Assembly (NCBI RefSeq): GCF_901709675.1
Contig: NW_023590250.1
Location: 1-64,000 of the forward strand
Direction: 5' to 3'
Length of the DNA stretch: 64,000 bases
Source: Syngnathus acus
Lineage: Eukaryota > Chordata > Actinopteri > Syngnathiformes > Syngnathidae
Shown here in pieces: positions 9,502 to 21,328 of this stretch (its first letter is position 1; each line of letters opens with the position of its first letter). The position numbers were made by a program, and so were the translations under genes. The notes under the pieces are model-generated. The model was not told the origin of the DNA, did not search any database, and saw only the letters and a program-made list of their open reading frames with translations.

Positions 9502-12500
9502 AACTCAAAATACCTAACCAGCCAGTGCCCTTCGGACACCCGAGTATTACCTTAAGCCAAATTATCGGGTCGCATACTTTTCTAATTTTCCCGTTTCCCT
9601 GATATTTTCACCCTCTCGTCCCTCCTCCCCTCCTCTCAAGGGTAGAAGAGGGACGCCACCACGTGTCGGGTTTTTGGTCGAGATGCAGTCACATTTCCCA
9701 GTACCTGTCCGTGGACTCTCCTTTTCTTTATTTTTCTCTAACGCTTACTTTCTTGTTAAATAACTTCTCCCTCCCGTCCCTCCTCCCCTTCTGTCAAGGG
9801 TCGGAGAGGGAGAGGACCACGGGTTGGGTTTTGGTAGAGATGGCCTCATTTCCCATTGCCTTTCCGTGGTCTCTCTCTTTTATATTTCTCTAATTCTCAC
9901 TTTCTCGCTATTGGCTAGAATAAAAAGGGCGCAGAGAGGCAACTTTTCCAACCTGGTTAGGGCCATCTTCAACCTCTACATAAGGCAGTGGAATGCTTGC
10001 AATCTACCTGAACATAGACTCTACAGGACCACTAGGAGCGAGGGGAGCAAGCCCTGAGAAGAAGGATAGGTTCCCTCACTTCGGAGGATGAATCAAGAGC
10101 ACGGATTTGCAGGGCCTTTTCCATTGCGGCCTGAGAGGAGACGGGAGAGACGCCAATGGTGAGTTAAGAAGATGAAGACGAAGGTGAGGTAGAAGAAATA
10201 GCTTAGCCACCACTCATTGGAACGGGGAGAGGCCACACGGAGGAACTGAGAGAAACCCACAAAACTTACCAGCAGGTGAAGGAAGGCATTCACCCACTCA
10301 GGAAGAAAACTCGACGACGCGGGGAGTGCAAACAGCGGTAGATGTGCTGCTGGAGCTCCTTGAAGAAAGAAGAAGAAGATACCAAGAACCTGGTCCTAAT
10401 TTTTCTGAAGCACGAAGAGGGAGAGAAGATCCATCACAACGGCAGGTGAAGGAATGCATTCACCTACTTAGGATGAAAGCTCGACGACGTGCGAAGGGCC
10501 AATGGTAAATGTGCTGCGGGAACTCCTTGAAGAAAGAAGAAGAAGGTACCGAGAACCTGGTCATAATTCTTCTGAAGCACCAAAAAAAAGGGGGGGAGAA
10601 GATCCACCGCAACGGCTACTAGTGGAGACAGCATCGGTCCAAGCACGGGACACTGCAACACAAACTTCAAGTCCTAAATTCAACCAGATTCTAGTCTTGA
10701 ACCTGAACCAAATTCTGAAATCAATTCCTTACCCTGAGTCAAATCCTAACCCTTAACCAAATTGCAAACTAAATCCTAAACTTGACCAAATCTAGATTCC
10801 AGAATGAATTTTAAATCCAACCAAATATCTAAAAATTTACGATTTAATTTAATTAAATTACAAAACGAAAAGGCGAAACTATAATCGAATCACATTTTTT
10901 TATTTTAAAGCAGGCCCTAAAAGAAAAAAGAAGAATTTTTCTTCAAACGCATAAAAGAAAACATTGGACGTGATGGGACACTGGAGGGCGCCCTTGACAC
11001 ATTAAATCGCGTTGGTACCAACGGACCTCAGTTAGACGTGAATATTATGGACTTAATATTATCCTTTGAATTTAGAAACGAGTAAGTTGGAAAACACTAT
11101 TAAATAGTATTAAGAGGTTTTTCAATAAGTTTGATTCTAATCGAATTTTGGAACGAATGCTTTGGTTGGCATGATTGCTGGCGGAGGATTGCTCTGACGT
11201 ACGGCGAAAAAAAAGGTGGGGGCTACTTCCGGTTTGGCTAATGTTTACTAGCTGCCTTGTTTACGAGACTATTGATTCCACATACGGAGTTGGATTAAGG
11301 TGAGTGAGTGTTTTTAACGGACAAAAGTGACCGGGTAGTGCAAATAAACAATACCAATCTAAATGTATTCTATTATTTTCACCGGGAGGAGTAATTTTAA
11401 GAATATTATGTGTTATCGGGGGCCGCCATGACTTTGGCAAGGGCTTATGGGTATTTCTTAGTTGCTAATGCTCGCTAGCTGCGGTACGCGTAGGACGATA
11501 TCGCTCCAAATAGGTGACTAGTTCGGTGATATATGTTGAATTTACGGCCGAATGGGACCGGGTGTCAATACAGGAACGGGCTCAGGAGGTTAAAACAAAA
11601 ATTATTTGTTCGTTATTGATTTACGAAAGGACTTAGGTATGATTAGTGTCTATGGGCGGCGCCATTGTTTTGGGGCTGGGGCTTATGGGTGCTTCCGCAT
11701 TGCTAATGCTCATAACATTAGCTACGATACGCCTACAGCTATTTCGTTACAAATATACGATCTTATTAATGTTATAAATTAATTTTACGGATGAATGGAA
11801 TCGGGTAAAATACTTTAATAATACCAGGGGATTTGTGGACATTTTATTCCATTTTGATCGTTGTTTGGGAGAGATGATGTTGTGGAAGATAGGGGGATTA
11901 CAGAAGCTGCCGGAGTAACTGACAGGAGTTTACGAGTACTTCTGGGGGGTTGGTACCTAGGAGTATCGCGATTTACGTTGATTTGTATTTCTAAATGTAC
12001 GATATGATTTAATAAAAAATATGAATTGAATTTTTAATAAAAAACTATGAATTGAATTTACATCTGAATGTTTTACGACTAACACAATTAAAGAGTGCCA
12101 ATGGGTTATAGCCGAATTTTTTAGTGCTTATCAGTTGAATGGGGGGGCGTGATTGGAGGACGAGAGCCGCCACGATGATTCGCCAAGGCTCTTGAGGGGG
12201 ACGTTCAACGGTGGCGCTGTGACGCAGGAGAGTGGCACTGGGGAAGACCTTCTTTCCAGGTAATATGTAAGGTTACTCCGATTCTTTGAGAGAAACTTCT
12301 TTGATGACATAAAATGTATTAAGAGTGGAAATAATACCTTAAAGGTCATTAGCACAGGTAGGCCACATAGAGTCCAATTTGCATTTATAATAATAAAGGT
12401 GGTCCCCCAATAAAACTGAAATGAAGCAAAACAACATTAAGAGGAAAACAACATTAAATGGAATACAAAGGTGGTTCATGTACAGTTAATAGTTGAACAA

Positions 12501-13479
12501 ATCGGTACAACAAAAGGACTAGAAGACTGACCAATTGATCTACTCTGTCTGCGTTAAAGCTGGAGAGTTGACTGGACAAGCTACTGGAATTTCAATTGAC
12601 GAAGTAGACACGCTCCGGGGCTTGATCGACCCCGGCGGGGCCTCCCTTGGGCGAGGGTGTCTGGTGATAATGGCCGAAACACTCTAAGACCCCAAGGTCC
12701 ACTACTGATGAGGTGTCTACAAAATTTTGACATCCAAATTACCTACAACAATGACCCTTTCTAAACAAAACAGTTTTTTTAACAAAAATAGATTTATGGA
12801 AAAAAAATATATTAGTTCAAACACAACTAAGGGTTAATGGACACAATTAATACAAGGGTGGTCGAAAAAAGAAGAGAAAGAGAATGACCTCTAACCCTAA
12901 CCCCTGACCTCTAACCCTAGCCTTGACCCATAACCCCTAATCCTTAGCCCTAGCCCTACTAACCATACTAACCCTAACCCCTGACCCCTAACCTTAACCC
13001 CTAATTCTAACCCCTAACCCTAACCCCTAAATCCTAACCCTTGACCCCTAGCCCTGATCCTACTAACCCTAACCCCTGACCCTAACCCCTAACCCCTGAC
13101 CCTTACCCTAAACCTAACCTTAATCTCTAAGGAAAACAGTTGATTGAATATAAAAACAAAACATTAGGTCAAGAATAATGCAAAGTGAATAGGCATAATG
13201 TAATCCAAGGTTGGAAGGGTAGGTGAGTTTCTCTCAATTTTTTCTCTCTCAACTTTTTTTTCCATCTTGCTGGCCGAAGACCTGGGTAGCGCCTCAGCTA
13301 CTCGGGGGAGGTTCTGGCAGAGGTGCAGTCACACTTCGCCGTCCTTCGTACCCAATCCAGATTTTATGTGACCTGGTACGGCGGGTTTACTGCGGGGACA
13401 TGCGTAGGCCCGTGCCTTCCGTTGCCTTCTATCTAACCGACAGGGTCGGCGGACCCTTTGGGGAAGGTTTAGCGAGACA
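9502..13479 (+). mobile_element. Telomere-associated unit B2, tandem copy of B1
   Basis: Offset from B1 is 3,978 bp at every landmark checked, with no difference noticed in the segments compared. Degenerate telomeric tract at 12895-13130; the D-type 3' module (about 13124-13479) runs into telomeric repeats at 13490. Either a very recent tandem duplication or an assembly duplication. Confidence 0.75.
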
Positions 13480-13489
13480 AACTCAAAAT

Positions 13490-13610
13490 ACCTAACCCTA
13501 ACCCTAACCCTAACCCTAACCCTAACCCTAACCCCTAACCCCTAACCCTAACCCTAACCCTAACCCTAACCCTAACCCTGACCCTGACCCTAACCCTAAC
13601 CCTAACCCTT
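13490..13610. repeat. Interstitial telomeric tract after B2
   Basis: Mostly CCCTAA with CCCCTAA and CCCTGA variants. Ends at a truncated copy of the SGNH-fragment tail. Confidence 0.85.
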
Positions 13611-14466
13611 CATGGTCTCGTTTGTGGTGGAGACTATTGTGGTGATGATTTTAGGGTGGACCCCTAGTCCGATCCTTTCCCCCGTTCCTGTCCACACCCT
13701 CATCCTATCCTAACCCTAACCCTAACCCTAACCCTAATCCTAACCCTAACCCCAACCCTAACCCTAACCCTAATCCAATTCCCTGAATACGTCCCACTAG
13801 GAACAGAAATTCCAAACAGCAGGCTCTATTAACATAATTAGGACAAATTTATTCACATTTATTCGGACCTACTTACCATATTAAAATTAATTCGGACCCA
13901 CTTACTTTAGATACCTACCTTGGTTACTTACCTCGAATTGGTGCCACGCCTCTGGTCCCCGGACCACGCCCACTGAAAAAAATCTCAAAAGACAAAAAGT
14001 CAACAAATTATACATGTATATAAATACCTACCTGCATAATCCACTCACCTGTAGTCCATGCCTCTGGTCCCCGGACCACGCCCACTAAAACATCACAAAA
14101 GGTAAAAAATCACAAAAGACAAAAAATATTTTTTTATGTACATATGTAAATACCTACCTGAATAAGCCACTCACCTGTAGTAGAAAAAACGAGAAGCAAC
14201 AAATTTAATAAAAAAAATATAATGTGTTAATATATAAAAAAAATATATAATAAAAAAATATATATATATATGAAAAACAAGACAACACATTATTCAAATT
14301 CATACTTCATAACAACAAATTGTAAATAGAACACATCCATTAAGGCAAAATCCGGTTTCATTTCCAAATTGAAATAAAAGTTAAAACCCAGTTTTATTTC
14401 CAAAAAGAAAAAAGTCAAAAACAAAAAACGTAAATTTGAAATTAGGAACTCGAACCGAACTGAGAA

Positions 14467-14501
14467 TATAAATAGACGTGCAGGGCGGCAGACGCTCAGT
14501 G
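14467..14501 (+). promoter_or_regulatory. Pol II core promoter of unit C1
   Basis: TATAAATA at 14467-14474 and a CTCAGTG initiator with its A at 14498, 31 bp downstream. The sequence differs from the A-unit promoter but the architecture is the same. Confidence 0.6.
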
Positions 14502-14579
14502 CATTTAGGGAGAGCAAAGGGTAAACAACCCAGTAATAAATACATACAATAAAATTCAGCAATCTTTCATTTTTTGTTT

Positions 14580-14631
14580 GTGTGCCAGACCTGAGGAAGG
14601 CCCTAGCGGCCGAAACGTTGTCAGGGCACAC
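14580..14631 (+). ncRNA. Hammerhead-like motif, unit C1 (variant stems)
   Basis: Core CTGAGGA (14591-14597), extra A, stem II GGCC/GGCC (14599-14602 with 14608-14611) around CTAGC, GAAAC, GTT loop, GTC with cleavage expected after C14622. Stem I pairs GTGTGCC (14580-14586) with GGCACAC (14625-14631). Stem I and stem II differ from the A units yet pairing is kept, which supports a selected RNA fold. Confidence 0.65.
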
Positions 14632-14775
14632 TTTCATTATATATTGGCCATTCCAAATCTAAAATATGATATTTTAATCAAAAACTGCTTTAATAAAAAC
14701 AATTTTGTTCATAAAAAAATACCTTTATTACATATATAAAAAAATTACATATATAACAAAGGCAAAATCCTAATC

Positions 14776-14976
14776 ATGGAGCAAGGTTGGACCACGGTCC
14801 ACTATGGCCGACGCCGCCGCGTTGCTCACCAAAACCCTGGGCTGGAGGCTGGGAGGTGTGCTGGACGGATGGACCGTGCTTTTGCCCCTCCTTCCTATGG
14901 GAGGCGGGGCTCCTACCACAATCCTAACCCTAACCCTAACCTAACCCTAACCCTGACCCTGACCTCTAACCCCTAA
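14776..14976 (+). CDS. Short arginine-rich ORF start, unit C1
   Basis: 66 codons. The first 50 or so are Trp-Thr-x-Val, an Arg-rich run (GRRRR) and a GRMDRA motif; the remainder is Asn-Pro and Leu-Thr read from the telomeric tract. The N-terminal part is matched in C2 (22379) and more distantly at 23841. Probably the amino end of a retroelement protein cut off by telomeric repeats. Function unknown; basic residues would suit nucleic-acid binding. Confidence 0.4.
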   Translation: MEQGWTTVHYGRRRRVAHQNPGLEAGRCAGRMDRAFAPPSYGRRGSYHNPNPNPNLTLTLTLTSNP

Positions 14977-15095
14977 CCTTGACCCCTAATCCTAACCCCT
15001 AGCCCTGACCCTCCTAACCCCTGACCCCTAACCTTAACCCCTAATCCTAACCCCTAATCCTAACCCTTGACCCCTAGCTCTGACCCTAACCCTAA
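14921..15095. repeat. Degenerate telomeric tract after C1
   Basis: CCCTAA mixed with CCCTGA, CCCCTAA and CCTTGA variants. Confidence 0.8.
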
Positions 15096-15472
15096 CCTTA
15101 ATCTCTAAGGAAAACAGTTGGTTGAATATAAAAACAAAACATTAGGTCAAGAATAATGCAAAGTGAATAGGCATAATGTAATCCAGGGTTGGAAGTTTAG
15201 GTTGGTTTCTTTGATTTTTTTCTCTCACTGTTCAACTTTTTTTTCCATCTTGCTGGCCGAAGACCTGGGTAGCGCCTCAGCTACTCGGGGGAGGTTCTGG
15301 CAGAGGTGCATTCTCACTTCGCCGTCCTTCGTACCCAATCCAGATTTTATGTGACCTGGTACGGCGGGTTTACTGCGGGGACATGCGTAGGCCCGTGCCT
15401 TCCGTTGCCTTCTATCTAACCGACAGGGTCGGCGGACCCTTTGGGGAAGGTTTAGCGAGACAAACTCAAAAT
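15096..15472 (+). mobile_element. D-type module (copy between C1 and A6)
   Basis: Related to the last 355 bp of the B units. It opens with TCTCTAAGGAAAACAGTTG and ends with a 6-bp hairpin AGGGTC-GGCG-GACCCT, then TTTGGGGAAGG, then telomeric repeats. Five copies in the window (ends of B1 and B2, here, 24118, 26578). Confidence 0.65.
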
Positions 15473-15758
15473 ACCTAACCCTAACCCTAACCCCTAACCC
15501 TAACCCTGCAAGATAAAATTTGGACATAAACAAGTCAAAAAATTGATTGGGAAGTCACAATATACAAGTCAAAAATTTGAACCAAAAAGGAGTAAAAAGG
15601 AAATACTTACCATAATACTTACCCGAAACAAACAAAAAATACTTACCTATGCCGGTGTTCGCAAATCCACGCCCAATCGGTGACTGCAAATAAAACAAAA
15701 ATTTACCACACTAAAATAAGTAAAGGAAAGACATTTTCAATAATCAAGCGCAGATCGC

Positions 15759-15795
15759 TATAAAAAGGCCATTTGGAGCAGGAGGCTCTCGGTCT
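15759..15795 (+). promoter_or_regulatory. Core promoter of unit A6 (altered initiator)
   Basis: TATAAAAAGG at 15759. The initiator has changed to TCGGTCT (G at the expected start, 15791), so it is probably weaker. Confidence 0.5.
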
Positions 15796-15862
15796 CGATG
15801 CGGCCATGGAGGAGGAAGCAGCTCCCCATGCAAATAAACTAACCTAAATTTAGGAACAATAC

Positions 15863-15922
15863 CTGTGTGCCAGACCTGAGGAAGGCACAAGAGATGCCGA
15901 AACGTTGTCGATGGTCACACAG
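15863..15922 (+). ncRNA. Hammerhead-like motif, unit A6
   Basis: Loop II changed from ACAAAAGAT to ACAAGAGAT; core and all stems kept. Predicted cleavage after C15909. Confidence 0.6.
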
Positions 15923-16850
15923 ATGTACAAAGTAGCGCAAAATGACGCCAGTTAGAAACCAATTGGAAGCAAATTATGGACCCACGCTCTACCCAGATAG
16001 GAGAGCGCATGGATGCCGCACAGGGCAAGATGCTCTCGCTCCACCCAAATAGGGGAGTCGAATAATTAAGTGCGAGGTACGAATAGTTGGTTGAACGCAA
16101 ATGCAGCTGTCAATCTTACCTGCCAAATCGAGACTCAATTATTAATTATATAACAAAGGCGACCGGATAGAGAAAGTACAATCAAACACAAACCCACAAT
16201 AAGCACAAGCACGTGTTCAAGGTCAAATGTGATCTTTATTTAACCCCAATTGGTCCTGGCCAGCATGGCTGGCGCGGCCGCAGCGGGCAGGGTGCTCTGG
16301 AGCTGGTTGTGGGGTGCGGGCCAGGATGGTAGGACCGTGCCTTTGCTCCTCTCCTTCGGGGGAGGAGCTCCATATATCATCCTAACCCTAACCCTAACCC
16401 TAACTGGTCCTATCCCGGCCCTAATCCTAACCTAGCCCTAATCCTAACCTAACCCCCAACCCTAACCCTAACCCTAATCCTGATCCTAACCCTAACCCTA
16501 ACCCTAACCTGACCCCATTTCCCAATAAGTCAAGAACGTCAACCTGCAAGACAAATTTTGGAAGCAAGTCAAAAATTTGAACACAAATAATAAAAAAAAT
16601 ATACAAGTCAAAAATTTGAACGTAATCACAAATTTGAACGTAAACAATTGCAAACAAGCATTATTCGAAACCAAAAAGGTGTTAAAAGTAAATACTTACC
16701 GTAATTAAAAACATAATACTCACCCAAAACATACTTACCTATGCCGGTGATCGCAAATCCACGCCCAATTGGTGCCTGCAAATAAAACAAAAATTTACCA
16801 AGCCAATTTAAGAAAAGGAAAATCACTTTCATAAAATATGCGCAGTTCGC

Positions 16851-16887
16851 TATAAAAGGCCCGTTCGGAGCAGGAAGCTCTCAGTCT
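16851..16887 (+). promoter_or_regulatory. Pol II core promoter of unit A7
   Basis: TATAAAAGG at 16851 and initiator A at 16883. Confidence 0.6.
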
Positions 16888-16954
16888 CGATGCGGCCATG
16901 GAGGAGGAAGCAGCTCCCCATGCAATTAAACTAACCTAAATTTAGCAGCAATTC

Positions 16955-17014
16955 CTGTGTGCCAGACCTGAGGAAGGCACAAAAGATGCCGAAACGTTGT
17001 CGATGGTCACACAG
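16955..17014 (+). ncRNA. Hammerhead-like motif, unit A7
   Basis: Unchanged core. Predicted cleavage after C17001. Confidence 0.6.
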
Positions 17015-17858
17015 ATGTACAAAGTAGCGCAAAATGACGCCAGTAGAAACCAATTGGAAGCAAATAATAAATTACCCACGCTCTACCCAGATAGGAGAGC
17101 GCATGGATGCCGCACAGAGCAAGATGCTCTCGCTCCACCCAAATAGGGGAGTCGAATGATTGTGCGAGGTACGTATGTAGGGTTGAACGCAAACGCAGCT
17201 GTCAATCCTACTTGCCAAATCGAGACTCATTATTAATTATATAACAAAGGCGACCGGATAGGTAATGTTCAGTCAGAAACCTACAAACAGTAAGCACAAA
17301 CACGTGTTCAAGGTCAAACAGATCTTTATTAAGCCCTAATTGGTCCTGGCCAGCATGGCTGGCGCGGCCGCAGCGGGCAGGATGCTCTGGAGCTGGTTGT
17401 GGGGTGCGGGCCAGGATGGTAGGACCGTGCCTTTGCTCCTCTCCTTCGGGGGAGGAGCTCCATATATCACCCTAACCCTAACCCTAACCCCTAACCCTAA
17501 CCCCTAACCCTAACCCTAACCTGACCCCATTTCCCAATAAGACAAGAACGTCAACCTGCAAGACAAATTTGGAAACAAGTCAAAAATTTGAACGCAAAAT
17601 AAAAAAATATACAAGTCAAAAATTTGAACGTAATCACAAATTTGAACGTAAACATTTGCAAACAAGCATTATTCAAAACCAAAAAGGAGTTAAAAGTAAA
17701 TACTTACCGTAATTAAAAACATAATACTCACCCAAAACATACTTACCTATGCCGGAGATCGCAAATCCACGCCCAATTGGTGCCTGCAAAAAAAACAAAA
17801 ATTTACCATGCCAAATCAAGAAAAGGAAAATCACTTTCATAAAATAAGCGCAGTTCGC

Positions 17859-17895
17859 TATAAAAGGCCCGTTCGGAGCAGGAAGCTCTCAGTCT
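17859..17895 (+). promoter_or_regulatory. Pol II core promoter of unit A8
   Basis: TATAAAAGG at 17859 and initiator A at 17891. Confidence 0.6.
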
Positions 17896-17962
17896 CGATG
17901 CGGCCATGGAGGAGGAAACAGCTCCCCATGCAATTAAACTAAACCAAATTTAGGGACAATTC

Positions 17963-18022
17963 CTGTGTGCCAGACCTGAGGAAGGCACAAAAGATGCCGA
18001 AACGTTGTCGATGGTCACACAG
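17963..18022 (+). ncRNA. Hammerhead-like motif, unit A8
   Basis: Unchanged core. Predicted cleavage after C18009. Confidence 0.6.
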
Positions 18023-19009
18023 ATGTACGAAATGGAGCGCAAAATGACGCCAGTAGTAACCAATTCGATGCAAATATTAAATTACCCACGCTCTACCCAG
18101 ATAGGAGAGCGCATGGATGCCGCACAGAGCAAGATGCTCTCGCTCCACCCAAATAGGGGAGTCGAATGATTGTGCGAGGTACGTATATAGGGTTGAACGC
18201 AAACGCAGCTGTCAATCCTACTTGCCAAATCGAGACTCATTATTAAATATATAACAAAGGCGACCGGATGGGTAATGTACAATCAAAAACATACAAACAG
18301 TGAGCACAAACACGTGTCCAAGGTCAAAAAGATCTTTATTAGGCCCTAATTGGTCCTGGCCAGCATGGCTGGCGCGGCCGCAGCGGGCAGGATGCTCTGG
18401 AGCTGGTTGTGGGGTGCGGGCCAGGATGGTAGGACCGTGCCTTTGCTCCTCTCCTTCGGGGGAGGAGCTCCATATATCATCCTAACTCGCCTGTGCCACC
18501 TCCTTTGCCGCCCCCACGTTTCCGGTTTCCGTTGGGCACCTGTTCCGTTTGTGTGCTGTCCCCTTAACTGGTCCTATCCCAGCCCTAATCCTAACCTAGC
18601 CCTAATCCTAACCTAACCCCCAACCCTAACCCTAACCCTAACCCTAATCCTAACCCTAACCCTAACCCTAACCTGACCCCATTTCCCAATAAGACAAGAA
18701 CGTCAACCTGCAAGACAAATTTGGAAACAAGTCAAAATTTGAACGCAAAATAAAAAAATATACAAGTCAAAAATTTGAACGTAATCACAAATTTGAACGT
18801 AAACATTTGCAAACAAGCATTATTCAAAACCAAAAAGGAGTTAAAAGTAAATACTTACCGTAATTAAAAACTTAATACTCACCCAAAACATACTTACCTA
18901 TGCCGGAGATCGCAAATCCACGCCCAATTGGTGCCTGCAAAAAAAACAAAAATTTACCATGCCAAATCAAGAAAAGGAAAATCACTTTCATAAAATAAGC
19001 GCAGTTCGC

Positions 19010-19046
19010 TATAAAAGGCCCGTTCGGAGCAGGAAGCTCTCAGTCT
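19010..19046 (+). promoter_or_regulatory. Pol II core promoter of unit A9
   Basis: TATAAAAGG at 19010 and initiator A at 19042. Confidence 0.6.
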
Positions 19047-19113
19047 CGATGCGGCCATGGAGGAGGAAACAGCTCCCCATGCAATTAAACTAAACCAAAT
19101 TTAGGGACAATTC

Positions 19114-19173
19114 CTGTGTGCCAGACCTGAGGAAGGCACAAAAGATGCCGAAACGTTGTCGATGGTCACACAG
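19114..19173 (+). ncRNA. Hammerhead-like motif, unit A9
   Basis: Unchanged core. Predicted cleavage after C19160. Confidence 0.6.
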
Positions 19174-20161
19174 ATGTACGAAATGGAGCGCAAAATGACG
19201 CCAGTAGTAACCAATTCGATGCAAATATTAAATTACCCACGCTCTACCCAGATAGGAGAGCGCATGGATGCCGCACAGAGCAAGATGCTCTCGCTCCACC
19301 CAAATAGGGGAGTCGAATGATTGTGCGAGGTACGTATATAGGGTTGAACGCAAACGCAGCTGTCAATCCTACTTGCCAAATCGAGACTCATTATTAAATA
19401 TATAACAAAGGCGACCGGATGGGTAATGTACAATCAAAAACATACAAACAGTGAGCACAAACACGTGTCCAAGGTCAAAAAGATCTTTATTAGGCCCTAA
19501 TTGGTCCTGGCCAGCATGGCTGGCGCGGCCGCAGCGGGCAGGATGCTCTGGAGCTGGTTGTGGGGTGCGGGCCAGGATGGTAGGACCGTGCCTTTGCTCC
19601 TCTCCTTCGGGGGAGGAGCTCCATATATCATCCTAACTCGCCTGTGCCACCTCCTTTGCCGCCCCCACGTTTCCGGTTTCCGTTGGGCACCTGTTCCGTT
19701 TGTGTGCTGTCCCCTTAACTGGTCCTATCCCAGCCCTAATCCTAACCTAGCCCTAATCCTAACCTAACCCCCAACCCTAACCCTAACCCTAACCCTAATC
19801 CTAACCCTAACCCTAACCCTAACCTGACCCCATTTCCCAATAAGACAAGAACGTCAACCTGCAAGACAAATTTGGAAACAAGTCAAAAATTTGAACGCAA
19901 AATAAAAAAATATACAAGTCAAAAATTTGAACGTAATCACAAATTTGAACGTAAACATTTGCAAACAAGCATTATTCAAAACCAAAAAGGAGTTAAAAGT
20001 AAATACTTACCGTAATTAAAAACATAATACTCACCCAAAACATACTTACCTATGCCGGAGATCGCAAATCCACGCCCAATTGGTGCCTGCAAATAAAACA
20101 AAAATTTACCATGCCAAATCAAGAAAAGGAAAATCACTTTCATAAAATAAGCGCAGTTCGC

Positions 20162-20198
20162 TATAAAAGGCCCGTTCGGAGCAGGAAGCTCTCAGTCT
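20162..20198 (+). promoter_or_regulatory. Pol II core promoter of unit A10
   Basis: TATAAAAGG at 20162 and initiator A at 20194. Confidence 0.6.
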
Positions 20199-20265
20199 CG
20201 ATGCGGCCATGGAGGAGGAAACAGCTCCCCATGCAATTAAACTAAACCAAATTTAGGGACAATTC

Positions 20266-20325
20266 CTGTGTGCCAGACCTGAGGAAGGCACAAAAGATGC
20301 CGAAACGTTGTCGATGGTCACACAG
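20266..20325 (+). ncRNA. Hammerhead-like motif, unit A10
   Basis: Unchanged core. Predicted cleavage after C20312. Confidence 0.6.
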
Positions 20326-20819
20326 ATGTACGAAATGGAGCGCAAAATGACGCCAGTAGTAACCAATTCGATGCAAATATTAAATTACCCACGCTCTACC
20401 CAGATAGGAGAGCGCATGGATGCCGCACAGAGCAAGATGCTCTCGCTCCACCCAAATAGGGGAGTCGAATGATTGTGCGAGGTACGTATATAGGGTTGAA
20501 CGCAAACGCAGCTGTCAATCCTACTTGCCAAATCGAGACTCATTATTAAATATATAACAAAGGCGACCGGATGGGTAATGTACAATCAAAAACATACAAA
20601 CAGTGAGCACAAACACGTGTCCAAGGTCAAAAAGATCTTTATTAGGCCCTAATTGGTCCTGGCCAGCATGGCTGGCGCGGCCGCAGCGGGCAGGATGCTC
20701 TGGAGCTGGTTGTGGGGTGCGGGCCAGGATGGTAGGACCGTGCCTTTGCTCCTCTCCTTCGGGGGAGGAGCTCCATATATCATCCTAACCCTAACCCTAA
20801 CCCTAACCCAGGCCACAAA

Positions 20820-21287
20820 ATGCAAATGATTAGTATACCGGAGGGCATATTTCGGCACGGCCATACTTACCTGGACAATGCTCGGGTGAATCACGACCTA
20901 TGTATGGATGTCATTGTCTTGGCGTTTGGCATTTATGACAGGGCCAACAAGCCTAAGGAGACGACCATTAAGTCGATCCAGAGGATGCTTAAGTTCCTCG
21001 ATGACAAGTTCCCTTTAGCGGTCGTCGTCATCCCTCACATCCACTATTCGGACCTCCTGCCGGACTGTGAAAAGGAGAACCTCAACGTGGTCAACGACTG
21101 GGTCAAACAACGTGAGGATGTTGCACAGCTTCCCCAGCTTCCACACGAGCAGTTCCGGGTCCAACGGGACCAGCTCCAATGGACGGCTGATACCGCGGTC
21201 AGGATGATGGCCCTCTGGGAGTCGAGCCTTCATAGTCTCCTTTGTGGTGGAGACTATTGTGGTGATGATTTTTGGGTGGACCCCTAG
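20820..21287 (+). CDS. SGNH/GDSL-like C-terminal coding fragment
   Basis: 155 codons from the first Met. The frame is also open upstream into the telomeric repeat at 20783, so the true amino end is missing. FGIYDRANK near residue 37 resembles the block-III GxND-type motif of SGNH hydrolase-like domains found in some retroelement proteins. Near residue 121, DQLQWTADTA sits where such domains carry a catalytic D-x-x-H, and the His is Gln here. The block-I Gly-Asp-Ser would lie in the missing part. It is therefore truncated and probably inactive. GDSL-like proteins are known cargo of rotifer Terminons. The 3' flank runs through CCATCCTA-like sequence into a telomeric tract and then unit C2. Domain assignment is by motif only. 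Confidence 0.5.
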   Translation: MQMISIPEGIFRHGHTYLDNARVNHDLCMDVIVLAFGIYDRANKPKETTIKSIQRMLKFLDDKFPLAVVVIPHIHYSDLLPDCEKENLNVVNDWVKQREDVAQLPQLPHEQFRVQRDQLQWTADTAVRMMALWESSLHSLLCGGDYCGDDFWVDP

Positions 21288-21328
21288 TCCGATCCTTTCC
21301 CCCGTTCCTGTCCACACCCTCATCCTAT

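Larger units (their letters stand above)
13611..14920 (+). mobile_element. Telomere-associated unit C1
   Basis: Starts with about 80 bp matching the last codons and 3' flank of the SGNH-like fragment at 21230-21330, then a telomeric tract (about 13708-13777), an AT-rich leader, a TATA/Inr promoter, a hammerhead-like motif, a TATATAACAAAGGC box (14748) and a short arginine-rich reading frame from 14776. It ends in a GC-rich hairpin (14884-14910: GCCCC/GGGGC plus CTTCC/GGGAG) beside telomeric repeats. Diverged from A units in sequence but with the same order of parts. Confidence 0.7.
15507..16507 (+). mobile_element. Telomere-associated unit A6
   Basis: More diverged from A1-A5. UUCG hairpin at 16346-16367; no 110-nt spacer directly after the hairpin. 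The tract 16378-16507 contains telomeric repeats broken by a remnant of the spacer end (near 16406). Confidence 0.7.
16508..17519 (+). mobile_element. Telomere-associated unit A7
   Basis: Same plan; UUCG hairpin 17436-17457, no spacer, short telomeric tract 17467-17519. The leader carries extra copies of an AAATTTGAACG motif. Confidence 0.7.
17520..18671 (+). mobile_element. Telomere-associated unit A8
   Basis: 1152 bp with spacer. UUCG hairpin 18446-18467, telomeric tract about 18616-18671. A8-A10 are nearly identical to each other and form the second homogeneous run. Confidence 0.75.
18672..19822 (+). mobile_element. Telomere-associated unit A9
   Basis: 1151 bp with spacer. UUCG hairpin 19597-19618, telomeric tract about 19768-19822. 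Confidence 0.75.
19823..20809 (+). mobile_element. Telomere-associated unit A10
   Basis: Last of the second run. No spacer: UUCG hairpin 20749-20770 and then only about four telomeric repeats (20783-20809) before the SGNH-like coding fragment. Confidence 0.75.
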
